Assembly (NCBI RefSeq): GCF_042675965.1
Contig: NZ_JBHTKJ010000072.1
Span: 1-17,131, forward strand
Source of the DNA: Virgibacillus_R byunsanensis
GTDB taxonomy: Bacteria; Bacillota; Bacilli; Bacillales; Amphibacillaceae
Reading direction: 5' to 3'
Length of the DNA stretch: 17,131 nt
Shown here: in pieces, positions 1 through 8,269 of the stretch
Layout: each line of letters starts with the position of its first letter
How positions within the stretch are numbered: position 1 is the stretch's first letter
Position numbers and translations under genes: made by a program
The notes under the pieces: model-generated
What the model saw: only the letters and a program-made list of their open reading frames with translations
Database searches by the model: none
What the model was told of the DNA's origin: nothing

Positions 1-869
1 TCGATAGCTTTATTAACTTGCTCTTGTCCATAAGGAAATACAAGCTTAGGAATCTCCACATATACACTGTCAGGTGTTTGAAAAGAAAGAGCGCTACTCT
101 CTGTATTGTAATGAAAAACGAAGTTTCCATCCTTTGCATCCTTACGACCACTAATCGTCATTCGACTATATCGTTTTTGATGAAAGTCTCTTTTCCACTT
201 ATCATGATTTTGAATATAAGTGTCCAAGGTGTATTGGTGTTTGAACAACTTCTTTCCACCGAAAACGGCACTTTTCGTGTCATTTTCAAGAGAAAGTAAC
301 TGCTTTTGGAACCTATCTAACTTAAATGATAAGCGACCAAGTTTCGCATTCAAAAATGTTATTTCTTTATCTAAATACTCGTGTTCAAATTGATAGCCAT
401 GATAGTAAATGTCCGTTTTCTTTTTGAACTCGACAACAAAATAGTTCCCTTTTTGTTGCTCGCGAGATGTTTTGTTAAATCTCGGTTTTCCTTTTGCAAA
501 AGATTGTTTTATCTTTCGTAATACAGTCAACCGACTCTTGGTTGATTTCATTTTCTTTTTTACAGATGACATTTGTTCTTTTTTGTTCGCAACATACATT
601 TTTTTTAATTCATTTTGTGAAGACATCATTGCATTCGCATCTTGAACAGCACTATTTGTATAATAATCGTTCATTTGATACTTTTGTTTTACTGTTTTTT
701 GCATGCTTTCAGAGCGTAAAACTTTTCCTGAACGTTTTTCTTTTACTTGTGTTTGAAAACAAAAATGCTTCGCTTGATTTATAAGAAAAAGAGTATGAGT
801 GATAGAATCAACATGCAAATTATCAATTGTATTTTTATAGATTCTGTTAGAAAAATACGCTTTTTTCAT
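1..869 (-). CDS. TnpB-related IS200/IS605 (IS1341-type) protein, N-terminal part, cut by window edge
   Basis: The frame is open from the ATG at 869 to the window edge (289 codons), so the C-terminal RuvC-like nuclease half is not visible. The protein is very Lys-rich. It starts MKKAYFSNRIY, has a basic stretch around residues 103-125, and an FGGKKLF motif at 203-209 as in long TnpB-related proteins of Firmicutes. TnpB proteins are RNA-guided nucleases carried by IS200/IS605 elements; here the role rests on partial sequence only. I chose ATG 869 because AAGGAG (883-878) lies 8 nt upstream; the adjacent GTG at 872 is a less likely start. A LexA-like box (915-928) and a transposon-end-like foldback (987-1033) lie upstream. 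It differs clearly from the TnpB at 16390, so the two are not recent copies of each other. Plus-strand open frames at 18-299 and 494-784 are shadows. Confidence 0.65.
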   Translation of the reverse strand, partial: MKKAYFSNRIYKNTIDNLHVDSITHTLFLINQAKHFCFQTQVKEKRSGKVLRSESMQKTVKQKYQMNDYYTNSAVQDANAMMSSQNELKKMYVANKKEQMSSVKKKMKSTKSRLTVLRKIKQSFAKGKPRFNKTSREQQKGNYFVVEFKKKTDIYYHGYQFEHEYLDKEITFLNAKLGRLSFKLDRFQKQLLSLENDTKSAVFGGKKLFKHQYTLDTYIQNHDKWKRDFHQKRYSRMTISGRKDAKDGNFVFHYNTESSALSFQTPDSVYVEIPKLVFPYGQEQVNKAI

Positions 870-909
870 CACACATACTCCTTTTAAGGTTTATTAGTTT
901 TATTTTACT

Positions 910-928
910 ATTATCGAACATACGTTTC
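910..928 (-). promoter_or_regulatory. LexA/DinR-like SOS operator overlapping a -10 box of the left TnpB-related gene
   Basis: CGAACATACGTTTC at 915-928 matches every position of the Bacillus LexA (DinR) consensus CGAACRNRYGTTYC. It ends 46 nt before the ATG at 869. A -10-like GATAAT on the minus strand (915-910) overlaps its edge; no good -35 is seen. The match is visible in the sequence; SOS control is inference. Confidence 0.55.
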
Positions 929-986
929 AATAGAAATCTAGAGTTTTTCCTACTTTTTCACCTTCTATAAGAGATAAAAAAGAGCG

Positions 987-1050
987 ATTCATCTCCCACC
1001 TAAACCTCGCGTGTTTTGAGGAAGGAGTCTTCTCGCTTAAGACCGATAAA
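987..1050 (-). mobile_element. Left end of the left IS200/IS605-type element: imperfect palindrome and candidate TTTAT target
   Basis: Read on the minus strand, AGAAGACTCC (1033-1024) pairs imperfectly with GGTGGGAGATGAAT (1000-987) around an inner CCTC/GAGG stem, with TTTAG in the 3' arm. The same framework (AGAAGACTCC, TTTAG, GGGAGATGAAT) occurs upstream of the TnpB at the other end of the window. IS605-family ends carry such imperfect palindromes as TnpA recognition sites. TTTAT (1050-1046) lies 12 nt outside the palindrome, and the right element has the same word at nearly the same distance, so it may be the target tetra/pentanucleotide. The exact boundary is inference. Confidence 0.5.
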
Positions 1051-1110
1051 TGTTATTCCAAATACCTGTTTTATTATAAAAGTAAAAGTATAGATTGAAG
1101 GTTATGTATA

Positions 1111-1251
1111 TTTATCTATCTACAGAAACGGCCACGTCCAGCTCCAGCGCCTAGACACTCGGGGACATTAAGCAGTTCGACTTGGGTAAAGGCATCCACA
1201 CTACGCGACCTGCTTATGCTTGTCGTGTCTTTCAAGGCGCTTCGAGCTTTT
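1111..1251 (-). repeat. Palindromic intergenic repeat, copy 1 (GGCGCTGGAGCTGGAC family)
   Basis: On the minus strand it runs from AAGCGCCTTGAAAGACACGAC to GGCGCTGGAGCTGGACGTGG and then a CTGTAGATA tail. The ends pair (AAGCGCC with GGCGCTG), and an inner pair is GCATAAGCAG with CTGCTTAATG, so it can fold into one long hairpin. Copies at 7563-7710 and 7741-8100 share both ends. GC content is clearly above that of the flanks. Open frames across it (1116-1328 minus, and the 5' extension of the next gene) look like by-products of the repeat. Confidence 0.7.
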
Positions 1252-1352
1252 GTTCGTTTACTCAAGTAAGACTGGATTTTTATGTTAAAATTATAAAAGA
1301 TATAGTCAGAATAGGTAATAAAAGTCAAGGGTGGTCTGGAGGGATTGATTTT

Positions 1353-2609
1353 ATGAAACGATTAGCGATTCATGTATGGGTGGTAATCTTAGCTACAGTC
1401 CTGATTGCTTGTCAATCAGAGGAGCCGATTTCATTTTCAGATGAACAATTAGAATCTGCTATTCGAGCAGAGATTGATAAGCCAGAAGGCGATCTTTACG
1501 AAGTAGATATTAACGAAATTATAGAATTAGATCTTTCTGGAGTCGGAATCAGTGAACTAGGTGGAATCGATTCCCTAGAAGCGTTAGAAGTATTATTGCT
1601 TCAAGATAATGAAATACATGACTTTTCTCTATTAGAAGAGTTGGATAATCTTCAACAAGTTAATGTAGCTGGTAACCCATTTAATGAAGATGTGAATCAA
1701 CTAACTTTATTAGACGAACTACAACAGCACGATATCGACGTCATTACACAGACAGATGAAGTTGAGGTAATCGGAAGACCTGATGGACCAGGCGGTTTCT
1801 TATGGAAAGTAGAAAATGAAAACACAACCGTATTTTTACAAGGAACTGTCCATGCTGGAACAGAGGACTTTTACCCATTACACGAGAAAATTGAACAAGC
1901 ATACGAAGAGGCTGATGTTATTGTTCCTGAAATTGATATGGCTAGTTTAAACCCAACCGAAGTACAACAAGTAACAATGGAACTTGGTGTTTATAATGAT
2001 GGAACGACAATAAAAGACCATATTCCTGAAGATTTATACGTAGGTTTATCAGCTACCATTGAAGAACTTGGAATGCAAATTCAGATGGTTGAGCAATTTA
2101 AACCTTGGATGTTAGCTTCTTTAATCCAAGAACTTATGACAGATCAGCTAGGATACATCCATGGCGTGGATAACTATTTTTTAACAAGAGCTGCAGAAGA
2201 TGGTAAAGAAGTGATAGGGTTAGAAACCGTGGAGGATCAATTGCGAATTTTTGCCGATACTTCACCCGAATTTCAATTAAATATGTTAGAAGAATCACTA
2301 ATAGACATTGAAGATTATAAGAAAGAAATGCAGGAGCTTTTCTCCATGTATAAAGAAGGAAATCCTGATGAAATGTTAGCTCTGCTAACGGAAGGAGAAG
2401 CTTCAGAAGTGAATACAGAGGATCAAGCGTTCATGGAAGCTTTAAATGACGATCGAAATTATGGAATGGCGGAAACAATCATAGATTTCCTTGAAGATGA
2501 TCAGGAGGAAACTTATTTTGTTATCGTTGGAAGTTTGCATTTAATAATGGAACCGCATATCATATCAATATTAGAAGAAGAAGGATATGAAGTCGAACAT
2601 ATTCATTAA
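1353..2609 (+). CDS. Lipoprotein with leucine-rich repeats and a TraB/GumN (TIKI-like) domain
   Basis: 418 residues. The N-terminus MKRLAIHVWVVILATVLIAC is a lipoprotein signal with the lipid-carrying Cys at 20, so the protein should sit on the outer face of the membrane. Residues about 30-135 form a short internalin-like leucine-rich repeat block (LDLSGVGIS, LEVLLLQDNEI, LQQVNVAGNPF). From about 145 to the end is a TraB/GumN (PF01963) domain. It has the two GxxH motifs of the TIKI/TraB superfamily, GTVH (164-167) and GSLH (393-396), and a conserved-looking Glu at 193. TIKI relatives are metalloproteases, but activity here is unproven. The ATG at 1353 is supported by GGAGGG (1338-1343); the frame stays open upstream to 1182 only by crossing the repeat. 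A TGT-TAAAAT extended -10-like site lies at 1283-1291. The K+ channel gene follows after 30 nt, suggesting one transcript. Confidence 0.85.
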   Translation: MKRLAIHVWVVILATVLIACQSEEPISFSDEQLESAIRAEIDKPEGDLYEVDINEIIELDLSGVGISELGGIDSLEALEVLLLQDNEIHDFSLLEELDNLQQVNVAGNPFNEDVNQLTLLDELQQHDIDVITQTDEVEVIGRPDGPGGFLWKVENENTTVFLQGTVHAGTEDFYPLHEKIEQAYEEADVIVPEIDMASLNPTEVQQVTMELGVYNDGTTIKDHIPEDLYVGLSATIEELGMQIQMVEQFKPWMLASLIQELMTDQLGYIHGVDNYFLTRAAEDGKEVIGLETVEDQLRIFADTSPEFQLNMLEESLIDIEDYKKEMQELFSMYKEGNPDEMLALLTEGEASEVNTEDQAFMEALNDDRNYGMAETIIDFLEDDQEETYFVIVGSLHLIMEPHIISILEEEGYEVEHIH

Positions 2610-2639
2610 ATAATGAGATAAGCAAGGGGGATACGTTCA

Positions 2640-3653
2640 TTGCATTTTTTTATAAAGCTGGGATTGAATTTAGTAAAGATGAGAAACCTGACCTTACTTC
2701 TTTCTACCTTAATATTTGTCGCTCTATGTACCTTAGTTATATACTTCCTAGAACCTGATAACTTTGAAAGTCTGATCAATTCATTCTACTTTGTCATGAC
2801 AACCTTCTCTACTGTAGGTTATGGCGACTACTCTCCTATTACGTTAGCTGGGAAATTATTCGCTATACTCATGTATTTGCTAGGAATTGGACTACTAGGT
2901 GTGGTTATTGGGAAAATCGTTGATGCATTTACAATCTTTAGGAAGAAAAGGGAGGAAGGGAAAGTGGCCTATACAAAAGAGGATCACATTATTATCATTG
3001 GTTGGGGGAAGAAAACCGCTTCAGCTGTAAGTGAAATTTTACATTCCAATGCATCTGCTGAAGTAGTTGTTATTGACACATTACCAAAATCTCCATTTGA
3101 TTTAGCACTTGAACGAGTCCATTATATTCAAGGCGACTCAACAGAGGAAGAAACGTTTAAAAAAGCCAATATTTCCAAAGCAAAATCAGTGATTATCTTC
3201 TCAGATGACACTATTAAAGAACCGACGTTACGTGACGCTAAAACATTAACGGTTGCAATTACAGCGGAACGATTAGCACCGACTGTACATACAACAGTTG
3301 AGATTCTAGCAGAAGAACATATGTCAAACTTCTCTCATGTACAAGTCGATGAATTTATTTTGTCTCAAGAGACGATTTCGAGCTTGGCAGTCCGCTCTGC
3401 AATGTATAAAGGTGTTAGTAAAGTTTACTCACAGTTAATCAGCAGACAATATGGCGAAGACCTTTATAAAATTTCCAAAAAGAAGGAGTGGATCACCTAC
3501 AAAGATGCATTCAAAGAATTATTAGACCAAGGTGCCACACTAATTTCAGACGGTGATCAATTAGATATAAATAGGCGGTTAGATGAAAAAGTACCAGCTG
3601 ATGCAGAACTGTATGTGATTTGTAATAAAGAGACATATAATAATCTTATATAA
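2640..3653 (+). CDS. Two-TM potassium channel with cytosolic RCK (TrkA-N) domain, YugO-like
   Basis: 337 residues. Layout: TM1 (about 15-37), pore loop with the K+ selectivity filter TVGYGD (58-63), TM2 (about 70-92), a basic linker (RKKREEG), then a Rossmann RCK/TrkA-N domain (about 114-235) starting HIIIIGWGKK. The tail (about 270-337) may be a degenerate regulatory domain. RCK domains gate such channels by binding ions or nucleotides. The architecture is that of B. subtilis YugO, the channel used in biofilm electrical signalling; I give no symbol because orthology is not shown. The start is TTG at 2640, 9 nt after AAGGGGG; the next ATG (2679) has no convincing ribosome site. It lies 30 nt after the TraB lipoprotein gene and is probably co-transcribed with it. 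A hairpin follows the stop. Confidence 0.88.
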   Translation: MHFFIKLGLNLVKMRNLTLLLSTLIFVALCTLVIYFLEPDNFESLINSFYFVMTTFSTVGYGDYSPITLAGKLFAILMYLLGIGLLGVVIGKIVDAFTIFRKKREEGKVAYTKEDHIIIIGWGKKTASAVSEILHSNASAEVVVIDTLPKSPFDLALERVHYIQGDSTEEETFKKANISKAKSVIIFSDDTIKEPTLRDAKTLTVAITAERLAPTVHTTVEILAEEHMSNFSHVQVDEFILSQETISSLAVRSAMYKGVSKVYSQLISRQYGEDLYKISKKKEWITYKDAFKELLDQGATLISDGDQLDINRRLDEKVPADAELYVICNKETYNNLI

Positions 3654-3657
3654 AAGT

Positions 3658-3685
3658 AACGGGTCAACACGTATGTTGACCCGTT
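3658..3685. terminator. Bidirectional terminator hairpin between convergent genes
   Basis: AACGGGTCAAC (3658-3668) and GTTGACCCGTT (3675-3685) form a perfect 11-bp stem around a 6-nt loop. It lies 4 nt after the K+ channel stop and 7 nt after the nuclease stop (minus strand). The T-tract is weak in both directions (TTTCC on plus, ACTTTTAT on minus). Confidence 0.75.
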
Positions 3686-3692
3686 TCCATGT

Positions 3693-6600
3693 TTAGTTAT
3701 CTAAACTAACCTTTAGCACTTTCGTGTTTACATCCTTCATGACAAATACCTCTGAAGTATTATCATTTTCGACTACTAGTGTAACATCTTTCTCTTTTAG
3801 TAGATCTACTTGCTTTTTGTTCAGTAATAATGATCTTTGTTCTTTATTATTTTGAATAGTAATAACCACCCAAGAACCAGCTTCAATACCTTCTAGATCT
3901 TTCGTATGAACAGTTGCTGTTCCGTTATTCTTTTTCGGTGTAACCACTACTTCTGGTACTTCCGGTTCGTCAGTTGCTTCTGTAATTCGTCCCTCTGGTC
4001 CAAACTCAAATGGATTTTCTACAGAACTGTCCAGACTTTCTACAAAATCTACAGTAGCATCTAAATCTTCAGGGCCCATCACAGGGTTCTCGCCTAAATC
4101 TTTAATCGGACCTTCAGTAGTTCCCATATAATTATTGACAGTTAATGTGTAAACCTCATCCTCATCAATTGGTGTGCCATCAGGTAAGGTTATATCTACA
4201 ACTGTGCTTGTTTCTGTATCCCACGTATAGTGGAATCCACTAATACTATAATCTGGCCCATAATAAGGAGACAATTGTTCGTTAATAATTGGGTAAAGAT
4301 CTGATCCTGTAACTTCAAATGTCATCAACGTATTTCCAAATGGCTGGATGTTGTACAAGTCACCCCAGGTTACTTCACCTGCGAGCAAGTCATCTCTGAT
4401 CCCGCCACCATTCATCATGGCGAAATCACTGTCCATCGCGTCATTCATACCATCTGCAATAAGGTTTCCTAGCCCATGATCACCATCATTTGAATAATCA
4501 CCTGTTAAATCAGTTGCATTATAACCGATTACTTCATTCATAATTGGTGCAATTTGATTTTCATACTTACTTAGGATCGCTGTTACATTTTCATCTGGCG
4601 TAGTATCGCTTTGTTTTACAAAAACTATCTCTGCTTCTTTTTTCACAATATCACCAGTTGTACGATCAATCTCTAAGTTTATATCTGCAAATGCCTTTCC
4701 ATATTCAGACGCTTGAACGATTAACTTGTTATCTACAACACCGTCCACTACCTGGTGGTTATGAGCTGCAAAAATAACGTCCACTGCATTATCCACGTCC
4801 CGTGCTAAATCAGCTGCTTCACCTGTTGCTCCTGTACCGTCTTGGTCTGCAGGAATGTGTGCTAACACTACAATCGCTTCAACGCCTTGCGATGTAAGTT
4901 CAGCAACTGCATCATTTACAGCTTCTGTCTCATCCGTGAACTTAATATCCTGAATTCCTTCTGGCATAACCATATTTGCCGAAGCCTGTGTATTCACTCC
5001 AACAAATCCAATTTCTACACCATCAACCTCTTCCACATAGTAAGGTGGTAATATAGTATTCCCACTATCTTTGTACACACAGTTCGCGCACAATTGCGGG
5101 AAGTTCATTCCATCATAGTCATCTGTACCAAGACCTTCTGGATGCTCACCACCATTAACCATACGTAATAATTCATCTGTTCCTTCATCAAATTCGTGGT
5201 TTCCAACGGTTCCAACGTCAAACCCGATCTCTTCTAAAATTTCCACGGTCGGTTCATCCTGCAGTAAACCAGATACTGGTGAACTTCCACCAATCATATC
5301 TCCGGCATGAACCATTAACGTATTTGGATTGTCCTGTTCGCGATCCTTCATTGCCGCTGACACATAATCCATACGGCCATATGTGTCAAAGGTTCCATCT
5401 CCATCAGGATCAAGCGAATACTCTTGATCAATTTTGCCGTGCAAGTCATTCATGCTTAATAATTGGACTTCAAGTATGTTTTCACCTGGATTTCCTTCAC
5501 CGTCTACAGGAGTAAATCCATAAGATTCTGCTTCCGCTGGGCTCGAGAAAAATATCCTTTTCTCTACTGGAACATCTGCCCAATCCTCTGGGTCTACATA
5601 TTCCATCGTATCGGAATTCCCAACGTATCTTAATAATCCTTTTTCGTCATCATTCGCACGGAATACAAATGGTAATTCCAATAACGGGTCTTCAGGATCC
5701 CAAATCCCCAATCCTGCATCTTTCGCTTCTTTTACTGCATCCTGGTATTGCGGATATACTTCTTCATCAAATGGTGCGATAAAATAAGTTGAAGCGTAAC
5801 CATCTTTTACCATTTGTAAATTAATGTTTGTTCCATCATCTTTGCGGATGATTTCAGCTAGTAATCTACCGTAATCATCTGTAGGTTCTTCTCCAACCTT
5901 CACCAGAATTTCATCGCCTGGTTGAATCAGTCCACTAATATGATCTGTTGCAGCATCCCCGAAGTACTTTTGGTTTTCGTTGATGTCATCCCGCGCTGGG
6001 TCATCATTATGTGCTGCATACGATTCTGCTGTATCCATATTTAGAAAACGGACATTCGTAACACCTAGTACCGGGGTCTCGATATGAATCGTATCGCCAT
6101 CGGTAATCCGGTCTACTGTAGACTCATAGACTCCAGCTGCGGATGGTGGTTCCGGTTGCTCATCTGCTACTTGGATATCATTCTGTTCTGTTGGGATAAG
6201 CTGATAATCGTTGTATTGACTTACAATCGCTGTGATGTCATACCACATATCCGAATCAACCAATGAAAGATCAAGTGCATTTTCCATCACCCTTAGGGTA
6301 GTTCCATTAAAATCTTCATCAATTAATGAAACGTTATAGCCTCCACCAGCAGGGCTACCAGGAATGTTATCAATAAAACCATTAATCTGTACTAGTTCAC
6401 CTTCATATGACTCGGCAATAGTGGGGTCTTGAAGATCTGCTAGTGTAATAGATTGCGCTTCAGGTAATGGATGATCTGTTTCCAGAACTTCAATGGTTGC
6501 TGAAACAACTTCCTTTAGTCCATTATATGAATCTAGTTCTCCTGAAACGGTTACCCTGTCTCCTTTTTGAAGGTCAGGTAACTCCCCTTGCTCATATGCA

Positions 6601-7376
6601 AATAGGTTAATGCCGCCAGTAGCATCTTGTATGTAAGTCGTGAACTGTGAGCCGTTGCTAATCGCTGCATTATCTGCCGTTACAGTACCTTCTACCGTAA
6701 CCTCTGTTCCATCATTTAAGTTCCGCGCATCACCAATATCGTATTCTTGACCAGGTTCAGGATCACCTGGATCTCCCGGGTCTTCTGGATCAACACCGTC
6801 CATTGTGTGACTGCCGAGATATGCGAACGTGTTAGAGGCATAATCCACCCATTCTGATTCATCATATGTTGTGTTGGCTGCTGTAACAGAAGCATCACGT
6901 ACTAATGTAATATTTGCCGCATAATTATCAGCATTTCCAATTTCCCCTAGCGTGTCCAATATATTATCATTCTTTTTCAAAATAAGTGCGTCATTACCGT
7001 TAAAACTAGCGACACCAGATTCTAAATCTGTTTCGTCTAAAATAGCTGCGTCCGCGCTACCATGAGCAATCACATAAACATCTCCATGCTGCACAGTTCC
7101 TGAGAGTGTCACGGATTGTCCCGCATCAGTAGCACCATTATAATACAACTCAACCTGGTACTCCGCTAAATCCACTGTTTCTCCCGTACCATTGTAAATT
7201 TCAATAGCTTTGTTATACGAACTTCCCTCGATGTACTCTGAAATGAACAAATCATCTGCCACTACGTCATGATTATCAGCAGACACAGGTGTTATAAAAA
7301 TAGTAGAGTAATTCATGAAGATCAGTGTGAAAATAAGAAAAAGATTAAGTGTCTTCTTCACAATCGAATTCTTCAT
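3693..7376 (-). CDS. yhcR: Secreted multidomain nuclease/5'-nucleotidase, YhcR-like
   Basis: 1227 residues. Order: signal peptide (1-33, VSA then DNH); lamin-tail domain (about 38-190); Pro/Gly/Asp linker (197-210); two OB-fold nucleic-acid-binding segments (about 211-300 and 305-403); staphylococcal-nuclease domain (about 415-560) with D428, R443, D448, E451 and R504 matching SNase D21, R35, D40, E43 and R87; calcineurin-like phosphoesterase (about 635-895) with NDLHG (643-647), GD (692-693), GNHE (725-728) and AHNH (871-874); and 5'-nucleotidase C-terminal domain (about 930-1130) with NGGGIRDDL. It should degrade external DNA/RNA and release phosphate and nucleosides. B. subtilis YhcR has this core at similar length but ends in a sortase signal; this one ends KVSLDN with no LPXTG-like motif, hydrophobic stretch or basic tail. 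Start ATG 7376 has GGAGG 6 nt upstream; the TTG at 7382 abuts it and is impossible. Acidic composition fits a salt-tolerant exoprotein. Confidence 0.85.
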   Translation of the reverse strand: MKNSIVKKTLNLFLIFTLIFMNYSTIFITPVSADNHDVVADDLFISEYIEGSSYNKAIEIYNGTGETVDLAEYQVELYYNGATDAGQSVTLSGTVQHGDVYVIAHGSADAAILDETDLESGVASFNGNDALILKKNDNILDTLGEIGNADNYAANITLVRDASVTAANTTYDESEWVDYASNTFAYLGSHTMDGVDPEDPGDPGDPEPGQEYDIGDARNLNDGTEVTVEGTVTADNAAISNGSQFTTYIQDATGGINLFAYEQGELPDLQKGDRVTVSGELDSYNGLKEVVSATIEVLETDHPLPEAQSITLADLQDPTIAESYEGELVQINGFIDNIPGSPAGGGYNVSLIDEDFNGTTLRVMENALDLSLVDSDMWYDITAIVSQYNDYQLIPTEQNDIQVADEQPEPPSAAGVYESTVDRITDGDTIHIETPVLGVTNVRFLNMDTAESYAAHNDDPARDDINENQKYFGDAATDHISGLIQPGDEILVKVGEEPTDDYGRLLAEIIRKDDGTNINLQMVKDGYASTYFIAPFDEEVYPQYQDAVKEAKDAGLGIWDPEDPLLELPFVFRANDDEKGLLRYVGNSDTMEYVDPEDWADVPVEKRIFFSSPAEAESYGFTPVDGEGNPGENILEVQLLSMNDLHGKIDQEYSLDPDGDGTFDTYGRMDYVSAAMKDREQDNPNTLMVHAGDMIGGSSPVSGLLQDEPTVEILEEIGFDVGTVGNHEFDEGTDELLRMVNGGEHPEGLGTDDYDGMNFPQLCANCVYKDSGNTILPPYYVEEVDGVEIGFVGVNTQASANMVMPEGIQDIKFTDETEAVNDAVAELTSQGVEAIVVLAHIPADQDGTGATGEAADLARDVDNAVDVIFAAHNHQVVDGVVDNKLIVQASEYGKAFADINLEIDRTTGDIVKKEAEIVFVKQSDTTPDENVTAILSKYENQIAPIMNEVIGYNATDLTGDYSNDGDHGLGNLIADGMNDAMDSDFAMMNGGGIRDDLLAGEVTWGDLYNIQPFGNTLMTFEVTGSDLYPIINEQLSPYYGPDYSISGFHYTWDTETSTVVDITLPDGTPIDEDEVYTLTVNNYMGTTEGPIKDLGENPVMGPEDLDATVDFVESLDSSVENPFEFGPEGRITEATDEPEVPEVVVTPKKNNGTATVHTKDLEGIEAGSWVVITIQNNKEQRSLLLNKKQVDLLKEKDVTLVVENDNTSEVFVMKDVNTKVLKVSLDN

Positions 7377-7445
7377 TGGCAACCTCCAATTATTAAATTT
7401 TGTATCACACCTTAAAGATATGCCAAGTTAGGACATGATACCCTC

Positions 7446-7502
7446 TTAATATGGCACATCAAAAAGGTAGATACAATTAAGGTTTTGTAAATTTACTGTA
7501 AA
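7446..7502 (-). promoter_or_regulatory. Candidate PhoP (Pho box) promoter of the yhcR-like gene
   Basis: On the minus strand TTTACA (7502-7497), TTTACA (7491-7486) and TTAATT (7480-7475) are each spaced by 5 nt. This is the 11-bp periodicity of Bacillus PhoP binding repeats, TT(A/C/T)ACA. A -10-like TATTAA (7451-7446) follows 23 nt later. The spacing is visible; phosphate-starvation control is inference but suits a 5'-nucleotidase. Confidence 0.4.
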
Positions 7503-7562
7503 TTCATACTATTTTATCAGGCATTTTCTAAAAACAGTTATATTGACCTATATGGATATAAG

Positions 7563-7710
7563 AAAAGCGCAAGCGCCCTGAAAGACACGACCGCATAAGC
7601 AAAACGGCTGGAGAAAGGTGGTTTTTCCTTTCGCAAGACGGATTGCTTATGTCGCGAGTGGCTGGGCGCTGGAGCTAGACATGGCTCTTGCTGACAAGAA
7701 ACTTTATAGT
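7563..7710 (+). repeat. Palindromic intergenic repeat, copy 2
   Basis: It starts AAAAGCGCAAGCGCCCTGAA and ends GGGCGCTGGAGCTAGAC plus an AT-rich tail. Nested stems: AGCGCCC with GGGCGCT, GCATAAGCAA with TTGCTTATG, and GAAAGG with CCTTTC, so the whole unit can form one foldback. Its 5' block CCCTGAAAGACACGAC and 3' block match copy 1 (opposite strand). Confidence 0.7.
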
Positions 7711-7740
7711 ACCAAAATTTTATACTTTCCTTACCTTGGA

Positions 7741-8100
7741 CAAAAGCGCAAGCGCCCGTTTAGCGACGTATGGACTGCGCCCGCGCATCGCGGGTGGGTC
7801 GACGTTACCGCCGAAAGCGGCGAAGTTAGTCGATCTTCCAAATCCGCATGAGATTCACTCCAGAGTATAAGATTCACTTTGACTTTTGCCATTATTGGCG
7901 AAAAGTCAAGTTTATCTAAAAGGAAACATGCCCCTTCATAGGGGTATGCCGACGTTGGGCCGGGAGCCCGCTTTTAGTCGGCCTTCCTTTGCTAAGCGAA
8001 TCGATGTTGACTTATCGTAAGGAGGATCAGGAAGCCCACTAGTCGTTGGGCGCTGGAGCTGGACGTGGCTGATTCTGTAGATAAATGTACAAAACTTTAA
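7741..8100 (+). repeat. Palindromic intergenic repeat, copy 3 (expanded) with internal hairpins
   Basis: It begins CAAAAGCGCAAGCGCCCG and ends GGGCGCTGGAGCTGGACGTG, as in copies 1 and 2, but the ends are about 300 bp apart. The interior holds other foldbacks: GACTTTTGCC with GGCGAAAAGTC (7881-7907), CGCCGAAAGCGGCG, and CATGCCCCTTCATAGGGGTATG. No frame across it looks like a protein gene. Together with copy 2 and the 97-bp repeat, this explains almost all of the gap 7383-8269, apart from the yhcR promoter region. Confidence 0.6.
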
Positions 8101-8123
8101 GTTATATACTTTCTTTACTTTTA

Positions 8124-8220
8124 AGAAAACTTGGCTTATCGCCAAGCCTTAATGGCGGAATCCTTAGTTGCACTTATGCAGATAAGAAAGTTTTATACTT
8201 TCCTATCTACCAAAAAAACC
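8124..8220 (+). repeat. 97-bp repeat, copy A
   Basis: Matches copy B (11661-11757) at 91 of 97 positions by eye, with no gaps. It contains CTTGGC-ttatc-GCCAAG and, near its end, a 13-bp inverted repeat that is imperfect here (11 of 13 pairs). Its last bases, AAAAAAACC, form part of the aprX terminator. Confidence 0.85.
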
Positions 8221-8251
8221 CGATTTTTTAATAAAAGCTAAAACCGGGTTT
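8212..8251 (-). terminator. Rho-independent terminator of aprX
   Basis: On the minus strand AAACCCGGTTTT pairs with AAAAAATCGGGTTT (one G-U pair) and runs into a seven-T tract (8218-8212). It lies about 19 nt after the aprX stop. The T-tract is the last part of the 97-bp repeat copy A. Confidence 0.85.
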
Positions 8252-8269
8252 AGTTACTTTAGTGAACAA

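Noticed and set aside
18..784. Plus-strand open frames at 18-299 and 494-784
   Set aside because: They lie opposite the continuous minus-strand TnpB-related frame, and have no ribosome site and atypical composition.
1116..1352. Minus-strand frame 1116-1328 and the 5' extension of the TraB lipoprotein frame to 1182
   Set aside because: Both cross the palindromic repeat; the lipoprotein signal and a good ribosome site place the real start at 1353.
7618..8145. Short open frames within the repeat cluster
   Set aside because: They translate GC-rich hairpins, have no ribosome site, and show no protein-like pattern.
7563..8220. CRISPR array
   Set aside because: The repeats are long, unequal and palindromic, with no regular spacers and no cas gene nearby.
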